Shown here piece by piece: positions 1 through 8,806 of a stretch of 47,499 nt of DNA (within the stretch, counting starts at the first letter, position 1; every line of letters begins with the position of its first letter). The position numbers were made by a program, and so were the translations under genes. The stretch spans positions 1 through 47,499 of the forward strand of contig JAKPSH010000215.1 of the NCBI GenBank assembly GCA_029555385.1, in the 5' to 3' direction. The notes below the pieces were generated by a model, which was given only the letters and a program-made list of their open reading frames with translations, had not been told where the DNA came from and made no database searches. Origin of the DNA: Pseudomonadota bacterium. GTDB taxonomy: Bacteria; Bdellovibrionota_C; UBA2361; SZUA-149.

Positions 1-284
1 CTGTGGATCAGTTTTTGGCGGCAAATATCCTCTATGGTCCCGGAAAAGCGGCAAACGCGGGCGGCGTTGCCTGCTCCGGCCTGGAAATGAGCCAGAACGC
101 CATGCGCATCAATTGGACGCGGGAGGAAGTGGATCAACGCCTGCACCAGATTATGGTGTCGATCCATGAAAACTGCTTCGAGACCGCAAAGCGTTACGGG
201 CAGCCGGGCAATTTAGTAATCGGCGCAAACATTGCGGGATTCACGAAAGTAGCCGACGCTATGCTGGATCAAGGCTTGTTGTAG
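1..284 (+). CDS. gdhA: NADP-type glutamate dehydrogenase, C-terminal part (cut by window edge)
   Basis: This is the last 93 residues of a glutamate dehydrogenase, which interconverts 2-oxoglutarate plus ammonium with glutamate in the cytosol. The frame is open to the window start, so the N-terminus and catalytic lysine lie outside. The visible part holds the hallmark hexameric-GDH stretch GPGKAANAGGVACSGLEMSQ, followed by the SWTREEVD-like helix (here NWTREEVDQRLHQIM) and the usual terminal helix ending near VIGANIAGFTKVADAM. That spacing and the ending match the bacterial ~450-residue NADP(H)-linked enzymes. The family usually has Val/Thr where this one has Cys in GGVACSG, a minor variation. 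The gene is followed by a hairpin and then a separate gene 97 bases on, so it is probably the last gene of its transcript. Confidence 0.93.
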   Translation, partial: VDQFLAANILYGPGKAANAGGVACSGLEMSQNAMRINWTREEVDQRLHQIMVSIHENCFETAKRYGQPGNLVIGANIAGFTKVADAMLDQGLL

Positions 285-306
285 CGATTCTTCGGTATAA
301 CAATTG

Positions 307-350
307 AGCGGCAGTCCGGCATTGCATGCCTATGCATGCGAACTGCCGCT
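307..350 (+). terminator. Hairpin after gdhA
   Basis: A perfect 9-bp inverted repeat (AGCGGCAGT at 307-315, ACTGCCGCT at 342-350) encloses a second pair of GCATGC hexamers (324-329 and 334-339). It lies 23 bases after the gdhA stop. The T-rich tail is weak (TTCTCAAGTTT), so it may be a terminator or an mRNA-end stabiliser. Confidence 0.45.
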
Positions 351-381
351 TCTCAAGTTTCTCGGCGGGAGGCTCGTCTAG

Positions 382-2997
382 ATGGCAAGAACACGGGTTC
401 AGTTAAGCACGGGCCTTCCGGAGTTGGATCGCGTTCTGCGCGGTTTAATGCCGGGAGACAACATTGTCTGGCAGGTAGACTCAATTGATGATTACCTGCC
501 TTTTGTCGTTCCTTATGCAAAATTTGCCAAGGAACACCGGCAGAAGCTGATTTACTTTCGTTTTGCTGATCATGCGCCGCTGCTCAGCGCCGATTCCGGC
601 GCGGAGATTTTTGAGTTTGAAACCGAGCGCGGCTTTGAGCCCTTCTTGGCCGGAATACATCGCGTGATCAGCACGAACAGCCGCGGGACGATGTATCTTT
701 TTGATTGTCTCTCGGAGCTTGCCCCCGATTGGCGAAGCGATCGCATGCTGGGTAATTTCTTCATGCTGACCTGCCCGTATCTTTACGACCGCGCCGCAAT
801 CGCTTATTTTGCGCTGCTGCGCAATTACCATTCGTTCCATGCCGTAAACCCCATCGCCAATACGACGCAGATTCTGATAAATGCCTACCGGCACAAAAAC
901 AAAATCTACATCCATCCGCTCAAAGTGCAGCACCGCTACTCGCACACGATGTATATGCTCCACGTGCGCGAAGGAAATGAATTCTGCCCGGTTACGCAAA
1001 GCGGCATCATCACCGAGATACTATCGGGCGTTCCTTGGTCCCGCCTTGACGCGGCGAGCTATCAGCTTGGCTACTGGAGCAGGACATTCGCGGAAGCAGA
1101 AGCGCTGCAAACTGACGTCGATCGCGGCGTGCGCCCGGTTGAGGATGCCCATGAATTCTTCACCAAGCTCCTGCGCATGATGATCTCGCACGAAAATCCT
1201 GTGCTGGAGCTTGCGCAAAAGTATTTGTCGCTGCGAGAACTTCTCGCTATTCGCAAACGCATGATCGGCACCGGATTGATTGGCGGAAAAGCCGTCGGAA
1301 TGATCCTGGCCCGCGCAATCCTGAAAGACACCTCTGCGCACTGGGAAGATGTCTTAGAACCTCATGATTCATTTTATGTCGGCTCCGACGTCTTTTACAC
1401 TTACCTTGTCCAAAACGGCTACTGGTGGATGGTGCAAAGGCTTAAATCTTCGCTGAGTATTGACGACGCCACGGAGACGGTGCGGCGGCGCATTCTTACT
1501 GGGGAGTTTCCTGAGTATATCGTCAAGCAGTTTGCTGACATGCTGGAGTACTTCGGACAATCGCCGATCATTGTCCGCTCAAGCAGCATCATGGAAGACA
1601 ACTTCGGCACCGCTTTCGCCGGCAAGTATGAAAGTGTATTTTGCGCCAATCAAGGCGGGCCGCACAAACGTCTCGAAGACTTTCTTTGCGCGGTGCGCAC
1701 AGTATATGCCAGCACGATGAGCGAAGAAGCATTGACCTATCGCTCCAAGCGATCTCTGCTCGGACATGACGAACAGATGGGACTGCTTATCCAGCGCGTT
1801 TCCGGCGCCAGCTACGGTCATCTATTTTTCCCGCAGGCTGCCGGCGTGAGTTTTTCCTTTAACCCATATGTCTGGCACAACAGCATTGACCCAGAAGCGG
1901 GCATGATTCGTCTGGTTTTCGGCATGGGCACTCGCGCCGTGGATCGCTCCGACGACGACTATACGCGAATTGTCGCCATTAATGAGCCGCTGCGCCGCCC
2001 CGAATCGACTTTTGACGAAGTGCGGGACTATGCACAGCGCCGGGTTGACGTTCTTGATCTCGAGGCCAATCACATGGCTTCTATTGCGTTCGAAGATCTT
2101 CTCGAACGCTGCCGTGAGCAGTTGCCGGTCGAAATGTACGCTGCGCGCGATCGCAAACTGGAACGCAGTTTGCAGGGCCGGGGCCAGATCGAGTCTTCGC
2201 CCTGGGTGCTGACTTTTGACAAACTTCTCTCTGAAACAAACTTTGTCCAAGACATGAAGGACATACTGCAAACCCTGCAGCACGCATATAAGTATCCGGT
2301 TGATGTTGAGTTCACGCTGAATTTCTTCAACAAGGAAAACTATAAGATTAATCTTGTCCAGTGCCGGCCGCTGCAAATATATGATGGCGGCATCGCTGTT
2401 TCTCCACCGCAGAATATCGCGCCGGAGAACTTGGTGCTGCAGTCCCGCGGTCCGGTTATTGGCAAGAGCACTCAGCTTGACTTGGACTGGTTAATTTACG
2501 TGGTTCCAGGGTTATACGGTAAAATGCCGCAGAGCGAACGCTACGCAGTTGCCCGGGCTATCGGGGAAATAACCAGTCATACGGAGGTTGAATCTGGAGT
2601 AATCATGCTGCTCGGTCCCGGCCGTTGGGGCACAACCACTCCCGAACTGGGTGTCCCTGTTTCCCCGACGGAAATCCAATCAGTCAATGTGCTATGCGAA
2701 ATAGTGGCGATGCACGATAACCTTGTTCCTGATGTCTCGCTGGGCACGCATTTTTTCAACGAACTTGTGGAAAATGACATGCTCTATCTTGCTTTCTTTC
2801 CGAACCAAGAAGGACACGCTATTAATACCACGATCATGGAAGATCCATCGTTGAACTGCCTAACCAAACTTTTTCCCGAACTCCACGAACTGGAACAAGC
2901 AGTGCGCGTGCTGCGTGCATCCGATGCGGCACCAGGCTCGGGCATCACGATTAACGCAGATACAATGACGCAGCGCGTTGTCTGTTATCGAACATAG
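382..2997 (+). CDS. PEP/pyruvate-binding (PPDK N-terminal domain) protein with a degenerate KaiC/RecA-like N-terminus
   Basis: An 871-residue cytosolic protein. Residues ~290-665 resemble the ATP-grasp nucleotide-binding domain of PEP synthase and pyruvate phosphate dikinase: GTGLIGGKAVGM near 297, IIVRSSSIMEDNFGTAFAG at 396-414, and a closing INLVQCRPLQ near 656-665. The phosphohistidine swivelling domain and PEP/pyruvate barrel of true PEP synthase are not visible. The C-terminal ~180 residues instead hold LLGPGRWGTTTPELGVPV, a segment I associate with uncharacterised PEP/pyruvate-binding proteins. The first ~200 residues begin STGLPELDRVLRGLMPGD, which looks like the start of a KaiC/RecA module, but no Walker A follows. 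The start is supported by GGGAGG about 9 bases upstream. It cannot be a full PEP synthase; a phosphotransfer or regulatory role is inference. Confidence 0.75.
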   Translation: MARTRVQLSTGLPELDRVLRGLMPGDNIVWQVDSIDDYLPFVVPYAKFAKEHRQKLIYFRFADHAPLLSADSGAEIFEFETERGFEPFLAGIHRVISTNSRGTMYLFDCLSELAPDWRSDRMLGNFFMLTCPYLYDRAAIAYFALLRNYHSFHAVNPIANTTQILINAYRHKNKIYIHPLKVQHRYSHTMYMLHVREGNEFCPVTQSGIITEILSGVPWSRLDAASYQLGYWSRTFAEAEALQTDVDRGVRPVEDAHEFFTKLLRMMISHENPVLELAQKYLSLRELLAIRKRMIGTGLIGGKAVGMILARAILKDTSAHWEDVLEPHDSFYVGSDVFYTYLVQNGYWWMVQRLKSSLSIDDATETVRRRILTGEFPEYIVKQFADMLEYFGQSPIIVRSSSIMEDNFGTAFAGKYESVFCANQGGPHKRLEDFLCAVRTVYASTMSEEALTYRSKRSLLGHDEQMGLLIQRVSGASYGHLFFPQAAGVSFSFNPYVWHNSIDPEAGMIRLVFGMGTRAVDRSDDDYTRIVAINEPLRRPESTFDEVRDYAQRRVDVLDLEANHMASIAFEDLLERCREQLPVEMYAARDRKLERSLQGRGQIESSPWVLTFDKLLSETNFVQDMKDILQTLQHAYKYPVDVEFTLNFFNKENYKINLVQCRPLQIYDGGIAVSPPQNIAPENLVLQSRGPVIGKSTQLDLDWLIYVVPGLYGKMPQSERYAVARAIGEITSHTEVESGVIMLLGPGRWGTTTPELGVPVSPTEIQSVNVLCEIVAMHDNLVPDVSLGTHFFNELVENDMLYLAFFPNQEGHAINTTIMEDPSLNCLTKLFPELHELEQAVRVLRASDAAPGSGITINADTMTQRVVCYRT

Positions 2998-3023
2998 CTG
3001 CAATTGATCCAGCGGCATCTTTG

Positions 3024-3051
3024 CGGAATTATCAAAAGTCCTCTAATTCCG
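3024..3051. terminator. Inverted repeat between convergent genes
   Basis: CGGAATTA (3024-3031) and TAATTCCG (3044-3051) form an 8-bp stem with a 12-base loop in the 93-base gap between two convergent genes. There is no clear T-run on either side, so use as a bidirectional terminator is only plausible. Confidence 0.3.
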
Positions 3052-3090
3052 TAAGAACGCAGATACTCCTCATGAGCCTGCCGCCACAAC

Positions 3091-4230
3091 CTATACCAGC
3101 TCTACATTTGCCCGCGGTACGACAACTTCGTCTCCATTATCCAAGTGCACGTCAAGCACCCGCACCAGCGCACCACTAGGAATCCGCTGCGGTTCGGGAG
3201 GCATCGCGGTTATTTCGCCGAATTGCCCGAAATACGGCACGCGAATAATCCGCACCCGCGCGCCTGTCCTCAAGAACCGCGTCTCCTCTTCTGCGCCTTC
3301 AGACAGACTGCTTGTTTGCGCACTGCTTTGCGCAAGAGGAATTATCAGCTCCGGCCGCATCGCCCCCGCTCTGACTTGCGTTGCGCCGTTGACCGATGCC
3401 TCTTTCCCCTCATAATGCCGGGCAAGGTTCATGACACGTTCCGATACCGGCAGTTTGCCGAAACCCTCGGTAATAATCAGCGTGAAGGGCACATCTTCAT
3501 CTCCGGTCACCGAAACCGCTATTTCCCGTCCCGTAAATTCGCGCAGCACCGTCGAGTCAACTGAACCAGTGATTACCGCCGAAACACCGCGGCCTGCTGC
3601 GGCAGCCAGCCCATCAGCGGTAAAAGAGAGACCGCCGACAATAATCCGTTTCTCGAGATTATCTTTAATCCGTCCTATGTGCTCCACGGTCACTTGTTCA
3701 TTGTTGCCAATATTAAGCGCATATACGACCCCCTGGCGCTCTCCGCCAACACCGAAAATACCTTGAACCAACGCAGCATCTGTTTCAATAGTCACCGCCT
3801 TCCCTTCTTCCACGCCAGAAACTATACCGGAAATATAAGCGTTGACGAAAAGCGGTACTGGCGCGTGACGAATACCCAGATGGGCATTGCTTGACGTAAA
3901 AAACTCGACTGTTCCGGCTGATGGGCTGAGAAGCTGACTTGTAAAAAAACCAAAGAACGTTCTTATCTCGCATAACAACTGACCTTCCGCCACACTCTGA
4001 CCCACCACCGCTTTCATACCGCGGACCACTTCATGCGGTTCAAACCCCATACGATCCGCCACACGCACGATTGTCAGGTCCCCCGGCAGTTCAGCGGAGA
4101 GCACCGCATCATCCGCCCGCACTTCGTCTCCCGGACGCACCAATACTTTGCCGGCAAGCGGGAGTTCCCGCAGTTTGCTGACCTTCGCTTTTGGCGTCAC
4201 TTGCAGCGCCGGGGTATATGCCTGCTGCAT
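3091..4230 (-). CDS. Uncharacterised protein with sandwich-like N-terminus and KOW-like C-terminus, last gene of the MutL-like ATPase cluster
   Basis: A 379-residue protein with no signal peptide or membrane segment. The N-terminal ~120 residues (LAGKVLVRPGDEVRADDAVLSAE, then VGQSVAEGQLLCEI and LLSPSAGTVEF) have the repeated G-x-V and P-x-G-x-V pattern of a barrel-sandwich hybrid, as in biotinyl/lipoyl or RnfC-type domains. The lipoyl/biotin lysine motif is absent. The C-terminal ~55 residues (GARVRIIRVPYFGQFGEITAMP) look like a KOW/SH3 barrel. The start at 4230 has GGAG 7 bases upstream and sits 5 bases after the stop of the MutL-like gene; an upstream in-frame start at 4269 would overlap that gene. 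Tight coupling suggests it works with that ATPase. I know no assigned function. Confidence 0.7.
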   Translation of the reverse strand: MQQAYTPALQVTPKAKVSKLRELPLAGKVLVRPGDEVRADDAVLSAELPGDLTIVRVADRMGFEPHEVVRGMKAVVGQSVAEGQLLCEIRTFFGFFTSQLLSPSAGTVEFFTSSNAHLGIRHAPVPLFVNAYISGIVSGVEEGKAVTIETDAALVQGIFGVGGERQGVVYALNIGNNEQVTVEHIGRIKDNLEKRIIVGGLSFTADGLAAAAGRGVSAVITGSVDSTVLREFTGREIAVSVTGDEDVPFTLIITEGFGKLPVSERVMNLARHYEGKEASVNGATQVRAGAMRPELIIPLAQSSAQTSSLSEGAEEETRFLRTGARVRIIRVPYFGQFGEITAMPPEPQRIPSGALVRVLDVHLDNGDEVVVPRANVELV

Positions 4231-4235
4231 GCTGT

Positions 4236-6107
4236 TTACTCCGTTTTTAATCCAAATGCCCGATACCACTGTTGCACCGCAGCCAGGCGAGCTTCTTCTG
4301 CGGCGGGGAAGACCAGCGGACGCCCCCGACCATCAAGTACAATTCCGGCATAACCGCCATAAACTTGCGCCCTGTGCGTCTTGCCCGGTCCGGAACCGGC
4401 GTCAACGCGGCGGCTTGCGGGCACAACGACAATTTCACCGCGTTCTCCTGCTTCATATTCACAGCACTGAATTTCTCCGCAGCGAATAGGAAGGCGGCGG
4501 CCATCCGGCAGAACGGCTTGCGCAAGCGCTGCCCCCGTTTCCATGGCGGCCCGTCCGGCAACAACCGGAGCGATCACCGTACCTAAATCAATCAAGCAAT
4601 CCCGGACAAAAATCTCAGCGGCAGCGTTCTTATCCACCGACGCAAAAACTCCCAGATGCGGCATCATAAAGATGGAGTCGACCGCCAGACGCGTTACTCC
4701 TTCCGGCTCATAGGCATCAATCAACATTAACGCACCGCTCCGGCGTTCCGGCGCGTGACTTAATACTCCGCCCGAGCCGATAATCAAATCCAAACCAATC
4801 ATGTCGAGCAGCGAATCCGCTGAACTTTGGCGGAAAAAATCACCGATGGAACGTCTTTGCTTTGTCCCTTTAAGTCCCACGGCCAGCCGCCGGTGATGAA
4901 TAAAAGCAAGCCGGAGAGCTTCCCGCGCCACGGCTTGTTCAAGCAGCAGATCCTCGATGGTATAAGGAATGCTGGTTGGCCGAATCATCTTATTGCACAG
5001 CCGGTCCCGCAGTTCTTCTTTGTGCATACGAAAAGGAAGCCAGCGGCGGATATTATCCTCACCCGCTTCAATCAGTACATTGCCGACAGAATAGCTCATC
5101 CCCAAATTGGCGCTGACAGTTCTGTTAAACACAAAGGCCTGATCCGGCGAACCGCCGCGAAATACGGAAAAGACATCAGTTGTCGCACCGCCGATATCAA
5201 CTGCCAGGATTTGCAAATTCCACTTTTCTGCTGCCGCAAGCACCATATCGCCTACCGCCGCCGGCGTAGGCATAATCGCGACGGGAGACCAGGACATCAG
5301 CTTGCGGTAACCTGGAGCATGGCTCATCACATGATTGAGAAAGAGTTCATGAATTGCGTTCCTCGCCGGGGCTAAATTTTCTCGCTCCAGCGCCGGACGG
5401 ATGTTATCAACAGCGATAAACTCGAATCGCTGCCGCAGAATCTCTTCCGCCTGCACCCGGGCTTTGCTGTTTGCCGCATAGATCACCGGCAGCTTCAGCG
5501 TCTCACCAAAGCGCGGCCGCGGATCGGCCTGCAGAATCGTTTCGGCCAATTCTAAAGGATGACTAATCGTTCCGCCTTCCGCCCCTCCCGCAATCAGCAC
5601 GATGTCGGGGCGCAAATGGCGCACTTTGCGCACGCGCTCGTATTGCTCGCGCCCGTCGTCAATAGAAACAGCATCCATCACAATCGCTCCCGCACCCAGA
5701 GCAGCGCGCTCAGCAGATGCTGTAGTCATATTAGAAACGACGCCGGCAACGATCATTTGCAGACCACCGCCGGCCGAGCTTGTAGAAACGTACAAGTCTA
5801 CTCCACTCCCATCGCCTTCGCGAATCAGCAGCGGACATTTATCCCCTTCTTCCTCACGGGAAAGGATCTGGCGTCCGGCAAGTTCCTGCACCTCAAGAAA
5901 AGCATTCTTAGCGCCGATGGTCACATCAGCAACGGGCTTTTCCACTGTTGTCGGCGCTTCCCCGCGAAAGGTTTGGCGCCAGCCGTCCTCTTTTTTTTCA
6001 AACAGGACAGCTTTAGTTGTCGTTGAGCCGCAATCAGTCGCAAGCACTACGCGCAGCTTATTTGCTTCGATAGTTGTTGCCGCTTCGCTTACCCGTTTCG
6101 CCGCCAT
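4236..6107 (-). CDS. Glutamate mutase L (MutL/GlmL)-type ASKHA ATPase
   Basis: A 623-residue protein of the family named after GlmL/MutL, proposed as an ATPase chaperone or reactivase of the B12-dependent glutamate mutase. The ASKHA nucleotide-binding signatures are all visible: phosphate 1 DCGSTTTKAV at 25-34, phosphate 2 VDIGGATTDVFSVF from 303, and adenosine motif LIIGSGGVLSHAP from 441. The start has AAGGA 6 bases upstream. Unusually, no glutamate mutase E or S subunit and no B12-binding domain is encoded in this window. Instead the gene sits among genes for membrane proteins, with 77 bases to the upstream gene and 5 bases to the downstream one. I infer that this clade powers or assembles the membrane complex encoded beside it. 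The family assignment is firm; the substrate is unknown. Confidence 0.85.
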   Translation of the reverse strand: MAAKRVSEAATTIEANKLRVVLATDCGSTTTKAVLFEKKEDGWRQTFRGEAPTTVEKPVADVTIGAKNAFLEVQELAGRQILSREEEGDKCPLLIREGDGSGVDLYVSTSSAGGGLQMIVAGVVSNMTTASAERAALGAGAIVMDAVSIDDGREQYERVRKVRHLRPDIVLIAGGAEGGTISHPLELAETILQADPRPRFGETLKLPVIYAANSKARVQAEEILRQRFEFIAVDNIRPALERENLAPARNAIHELFLNHVMSHAPGYRKLMSWSPVAIMPTPAAVGDMVLAAAEKWNLQILAVDIGGATTDVFSVFRGGSPDQAFVFNRTVSANLGMSYSVGNVLIEAGEDNIRRWLPFRMHKEELRDRLCNKMIRPTSIPYTIEDLLLEQAVAREALRLAFIHHRRLAVGLKGTKQRRSIGDFFRQSSADSLLDMIGLDLIIGSGGVLSHAPERRSGALMLIDAYEPEGVTRLAVDSIFMMPHLGVFASVDKNAAAEIFVRDCLIDLGTVIAPVVAGRAAMETGAALAQAVLPDGRRLPIRCGEIQCCEYEAGERGEIVVVPASRRVDAGSGPGKTHRAQVYGGYAGIVLDGRGRPLVFPAAEEARLAAVQQWYRAFGLKTE

Positions 6108-6184
6108 TTATCCTTTCCAGTCTTCAAGAACCTGCCGCAAAATTCAGCTCAAGCTGTAACTGAGAAATTCTGCCTAATCTCTTT

Positions 6185-6886
6185 CTAGTAAAAAAGCGCC
6201 GCCCATTGGTGAATAAGAAAATCAAGCCGCTCCACCAAAAGCGCCATACGCGCCATGATCGTTGAACCAAAAAAAGCACCAAAGCAGCCCATCATCATCC
6301 AGCGCCCCACGCCCGAACATCGCGAGACAATTCCCCCCGGTGTGCGTTTGAACGTAAAGAAAAAGTAAACCATCGAACTTGTCAGAGTCAGGACGAACAC
6401 AATATTGGCCAGCGATTCAGCAGCACTTCCCGGAACATAGAGCGGGCGAAACGAATCAAAAAGCTGGGGCAATAGCTCGATAAACGTGCCTTTAAAGGCC
6501 AAGCCGCCGGCATAGCCAAGCTCAAACCCGATTACTAGTTGCGCCAGCCAACTGTGACGTTTGGACAGTATCGCGTAATAAAGCAAGCCGAAGCTCATCG
6601 GCAGCAGAAACAATAGATACGCTTGATTATACGGCTGACTGAGAGAACCATCGGGAAAGACCATCAGGTCAGCACCAAGCAGCGGCTTAAAAACCCGCGG
6701 CCAGAGAAAATTACGTACTGCGGCAATGATCCCCCATCCTGTGGCAATTCCAATATAGAGATGCTCGAAAAAACGATAGAATGGATTTTCGCGATACAGG
6801 AACGAAAACACGGCAAGTGTGCTGATGCCGCCTAGAAAAATCTCCCACCACGCGAAGGAGAAAAATGCCATACCCTCCCCCGCCAT
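6185..6886 (-). CDS. Polytopic membrane protein of the MutL-like ATPase cluster
   Basis: A 233-residue integral membrane protein with about six hydrophobic segments (for example WEIFLGGISTLAVFSFLY, ~15 residues at FLLPMSFGLLYYAIL, SLANIVFVLTLTSSMVYFFF, and MMMGCFGAFFGSTIMA). Charged loops are short. The ATG at 6886 is preferred because AGGAG lies 5 bases upstream; an in-frame GTG at 6892 would fall inside that ribosome site. The preceding gene stops at 6889-6891, between the ribosome site and the ATG, so the two are translationally coupled. I recognise no named family. Position and topology suggest a membrane subunit of a complex built with the three membrane proteins encoded just upstream. 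Confidence 0.7.
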   Translation of the reverse strand: MAGEGMAFFSFAWWEIFLGGISTLAVFSFLYRENPFYRFFEHLYIGIATGWGIIAAVRNFLWPRVFKPLLGADLMVFPDGSLSQPYNQAYLLFLLPMSFGLLYYAILSKRHSWLAQLVIGFELGYAGGLAFKGTFIELLPQLFDSFRPLYVPGSAAESLANIVFVLTLTSSMVYFFFTFKRTPGGIVSRCSGVGRWMMMGCFGAFFGSTIMARMALLVERLDFLIHQWAALFY

Positions 6887-6888
6887 AC

Positions 6889-7743
6889 TCACTCCTTTCT
6901 CCTGCCGAACAGCAAACCGGCATTACCGAGCACAATAAAAGCAAGAACGACCAGATGCGCGAAAGACAATCCGGTATTCACTCTCAAGGCAACATTATAG
7001 CTTCCACGCTGAGGAAAGCGTTCGGAGAGCATTACCTCATACCATGCGGCGCCAGCGATACCCTCGAAGAATCCAGCAATCTGCTTGGAAGAAAAATAGA
7101 TAAACGCTTCCGGAATCGTCACCGAAGTACAGCCATGAAGGAAGAGGGGCCCTTGAAAATACTGCACCCAGGCATTAAAGACGCCGAGCAGGCCGGTAAA
7201 CTGCATCAGCAGCGAAATATCTTTGATCGATTTTACATCCTTCATCAGCGGAAGGTCTTCAAGCGGAATATTGTTCGCATCGGTCTTAAGGAAAACACGC
7301 ATATCTTCCGCCTTGGCAATTCCTTGAATGGCAATCATGCCGCCAGGCTGAAAACCTAAGTTAATCCAGTCTTTGCCGTATTCCCATTTTTGTCCCGGCA
7401 TTTCACGCTCTAACCGGGCAGCCACATCCTCCGGAAGCTGGCGCAAAAATGGCGATGCCAGAGCGTAGACCGAAATCATGGCGAAGCCGATTCGCTTGCG
7501 CATCAGATGCTCGATGGCAAGTTCTGCTTGCGGCCGGTTCTCCGCGAGCGTTCCCGGTCCGAAGTCCGCGGAGATTAGTACGATCTTGCCGGGTTCCAAT
7601 CGCTCAACCGCCGTAAAAAACGCATCAGCAGTTGCCATAGGCGCGGGACGCAGCGAAACATTGAAGATTAGTGGCACGGCAACCGATACGGCAACAAGAA
7701 TATAGATAATGCGGCGATCCACCCGTTCCAGGAACGAAAACAT
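6889..7743 (-). CDS. Membrane-anchored protein with a large exported or cytosolic middle domain, ATPase cluster
   Basis: A 284-residue protein with one N-terminal membrane helix (IIYILVAVSVAVPLIFNV, ~13-30), a ~210-residue soluble middle, and a C-terminal helix (FAHLVVLAFIVLGNAGLLFG) followed by a basic RRKE tail. The middle part contains a Rossmann-like alternation: PGKIVLISADFGPGTLAENRP, then AIEHLMRKRIGFAMISVY, and GGMIAIQGIA. The positive residues of the N-terminus (RVDRR) suggest the middle faces the periplasm. The start ATG shares its first base with the last base of the upstream stop (TAATG), which shows coupled translation. Function is unknown; I would treat it as a sensor-like or structural subunit of the same complex. 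Confidence 0.7.
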   Translation of the reverse strand: MFSFLERVDRRIIYILVAVSVAVPLIFNVSLRPAPMATADAFFTAVERLEPGKIVLISADFGPGTLAENRPQAELAIEHLMRKRIGFAMISVYALASPFLRQLPEDVAARLEREMPGQKWEYGKDWINLGFQPGGMIAIQGIAKAEDMRVFLKTDANNIPLEDLPLMKDVKSIKDISLLMQFTGLLGVFNAWVQYFQGPLFLHGCTSVTIPEAFIYFSSKQIAGFFEGIAGAAWYEVMLSERFPQRGSYNVALRVNTGLSFAHLVVLAFIVLGNAGLLFGRRKE

Positions 7744-8792
7744 TACTTATCATCTCCCGTAGAAAGCGGGCTTCGCTCAAGCGAAAGCCACATGCGCACC
7801 GACATGGCCAGACCAGCGATTGCCGCGCCAAAATAAACCGCGCGGAAAGCAGGTGTGCTTAGGTTTTGCAGGAGCCAAAGGCGCATCGCCGGCAGCTTAT
7901 CCCACACATAGAGAGGGCCATGTGGAATTTGCCCGAGCATAACCACAACGGCCGCAATCATCATAATCAGCGCCTCCAGCGATCGCACACGGAACGAACG
8001 ATACGCCGCGGTCGCAATATAAAAGGCGAGAAGAGAAAACATGGCTGCGCCCAGCGGAAAGAAAAAACCATTCTCCAACAAACGCTGCACCCGTCGGACA
8101 ACGGCATTTTCATAATTAGCCGTCGCCACTTTTTGTGCCGCACTGGCAGCGCTTTTCAAACTCGCCGACAACTCTCTAGACAGAGCCGCAATTCGCGCTA
8201 AGTCGGGTGCCGCAGCGCGATATTCCTGCGCGAGAAGAAGCGCATGCGCACCTGCCTGAAGGAGATCGGCATTGAGCACAGAAAATTCCACTCCTGCCTT
8301 ATCTGCGCCCGATGGACGCCGCAGCGGACCTTGATTGGCGGCAATTTGATCCAGCGTTTGCCCGACAAACCTACCCAGCGCTTCAATCCGTTCTGCGGCG
8401 GGAATCGATTTGGTCTGAAAGTCCTCCAGCACCTTCCCCGGAAAGGTCTGTAAGTTTGCCAGGTACTTCCAGGAAGAGACGCTTTTTTCCGAATTGATTA
8501 AGTCGCTGCCGGCAACCGCAAGCATAATAAACATACCGCCGAGCAGCGCGAGCGAGTTCATCCACCCCCGGCTCGTTTTAAGAATAGCACTGCCATGAAT
8601 GCGCAGAATGTTGATGATCCCCAGTCCGATCGCCATCGCACCCACGACCATCACGCCGGTGCTGATTTGATCATGATACTTGCCGAACTTGAACTCACCG
8701 ATTTGGGCAGGAAGAATGAACTCCAGGAAGAAATAGAAACCACCAATAAAGGTAATTCCCGCGGTAATAATTTGACGGTAATGCGTTCTCAA
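7743..8792 (-). CDS. Polytopic membrane protein with a helical middle domain, ATPase cluster (TTG start)
   Basis: A 349-residue membrane protein. Three or so N-terminal membrane segments (ITAGITFIGGFYFFLEFILP, GVMVVGAMAIGLGIINIL, SLALLGGMFIMLAVAGS) lead into a ~150-residue soluble, alanine-rich helical region (~100-240). Three or so C-terminal segments follow (FPLGAAMFSLLAFYIATAAY, ALIMMIAAVVVMLGQIP, AVYFGAAIAGLAMSVRMW). I chose the TTG at 8792 because AGGAGGGG sits 8 bases upstream at 8801-8808; a longer reading from ATG at 8837 would overlap the preceding gene by 31 bases and has no ribosome site. The four-base end overlaps the next start. No named family is recognised. Confidence 0.68.
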   Translation of the reverse strand: MRTHYRQIITAGITFIGGFYFFLEFILPAQIGEFKFGKYHDQISTGVMVVGAMAIGLGIINILRIHGSAILKTSRGWMNSLALLGGMFIMLAVAGSDLINSEKSVSSWKYLANLQTFPGKVLEDFQTKSIPAAERIEALGRFVGQTLDQIAANQGPLRRPSGADKAGVEFSVLNADLLQAGAHALLLAQEYRAAAPDLARIAALSRELSASLKSAASAAQKVATANYENAVVRRVQRLLENGFFFPLGAAMFSLLAFYIATAAYRSFRVRSLEALIMMIAAVVVMLGQIPHGPLYVWDKLPAMRLWLLQNLSTPAFRAVYFGAAIAGLAMSVRMWLSLERSPLSTGDDK

Positions 8793-8806
8793 AAACCCAA
8801 CCCCTC

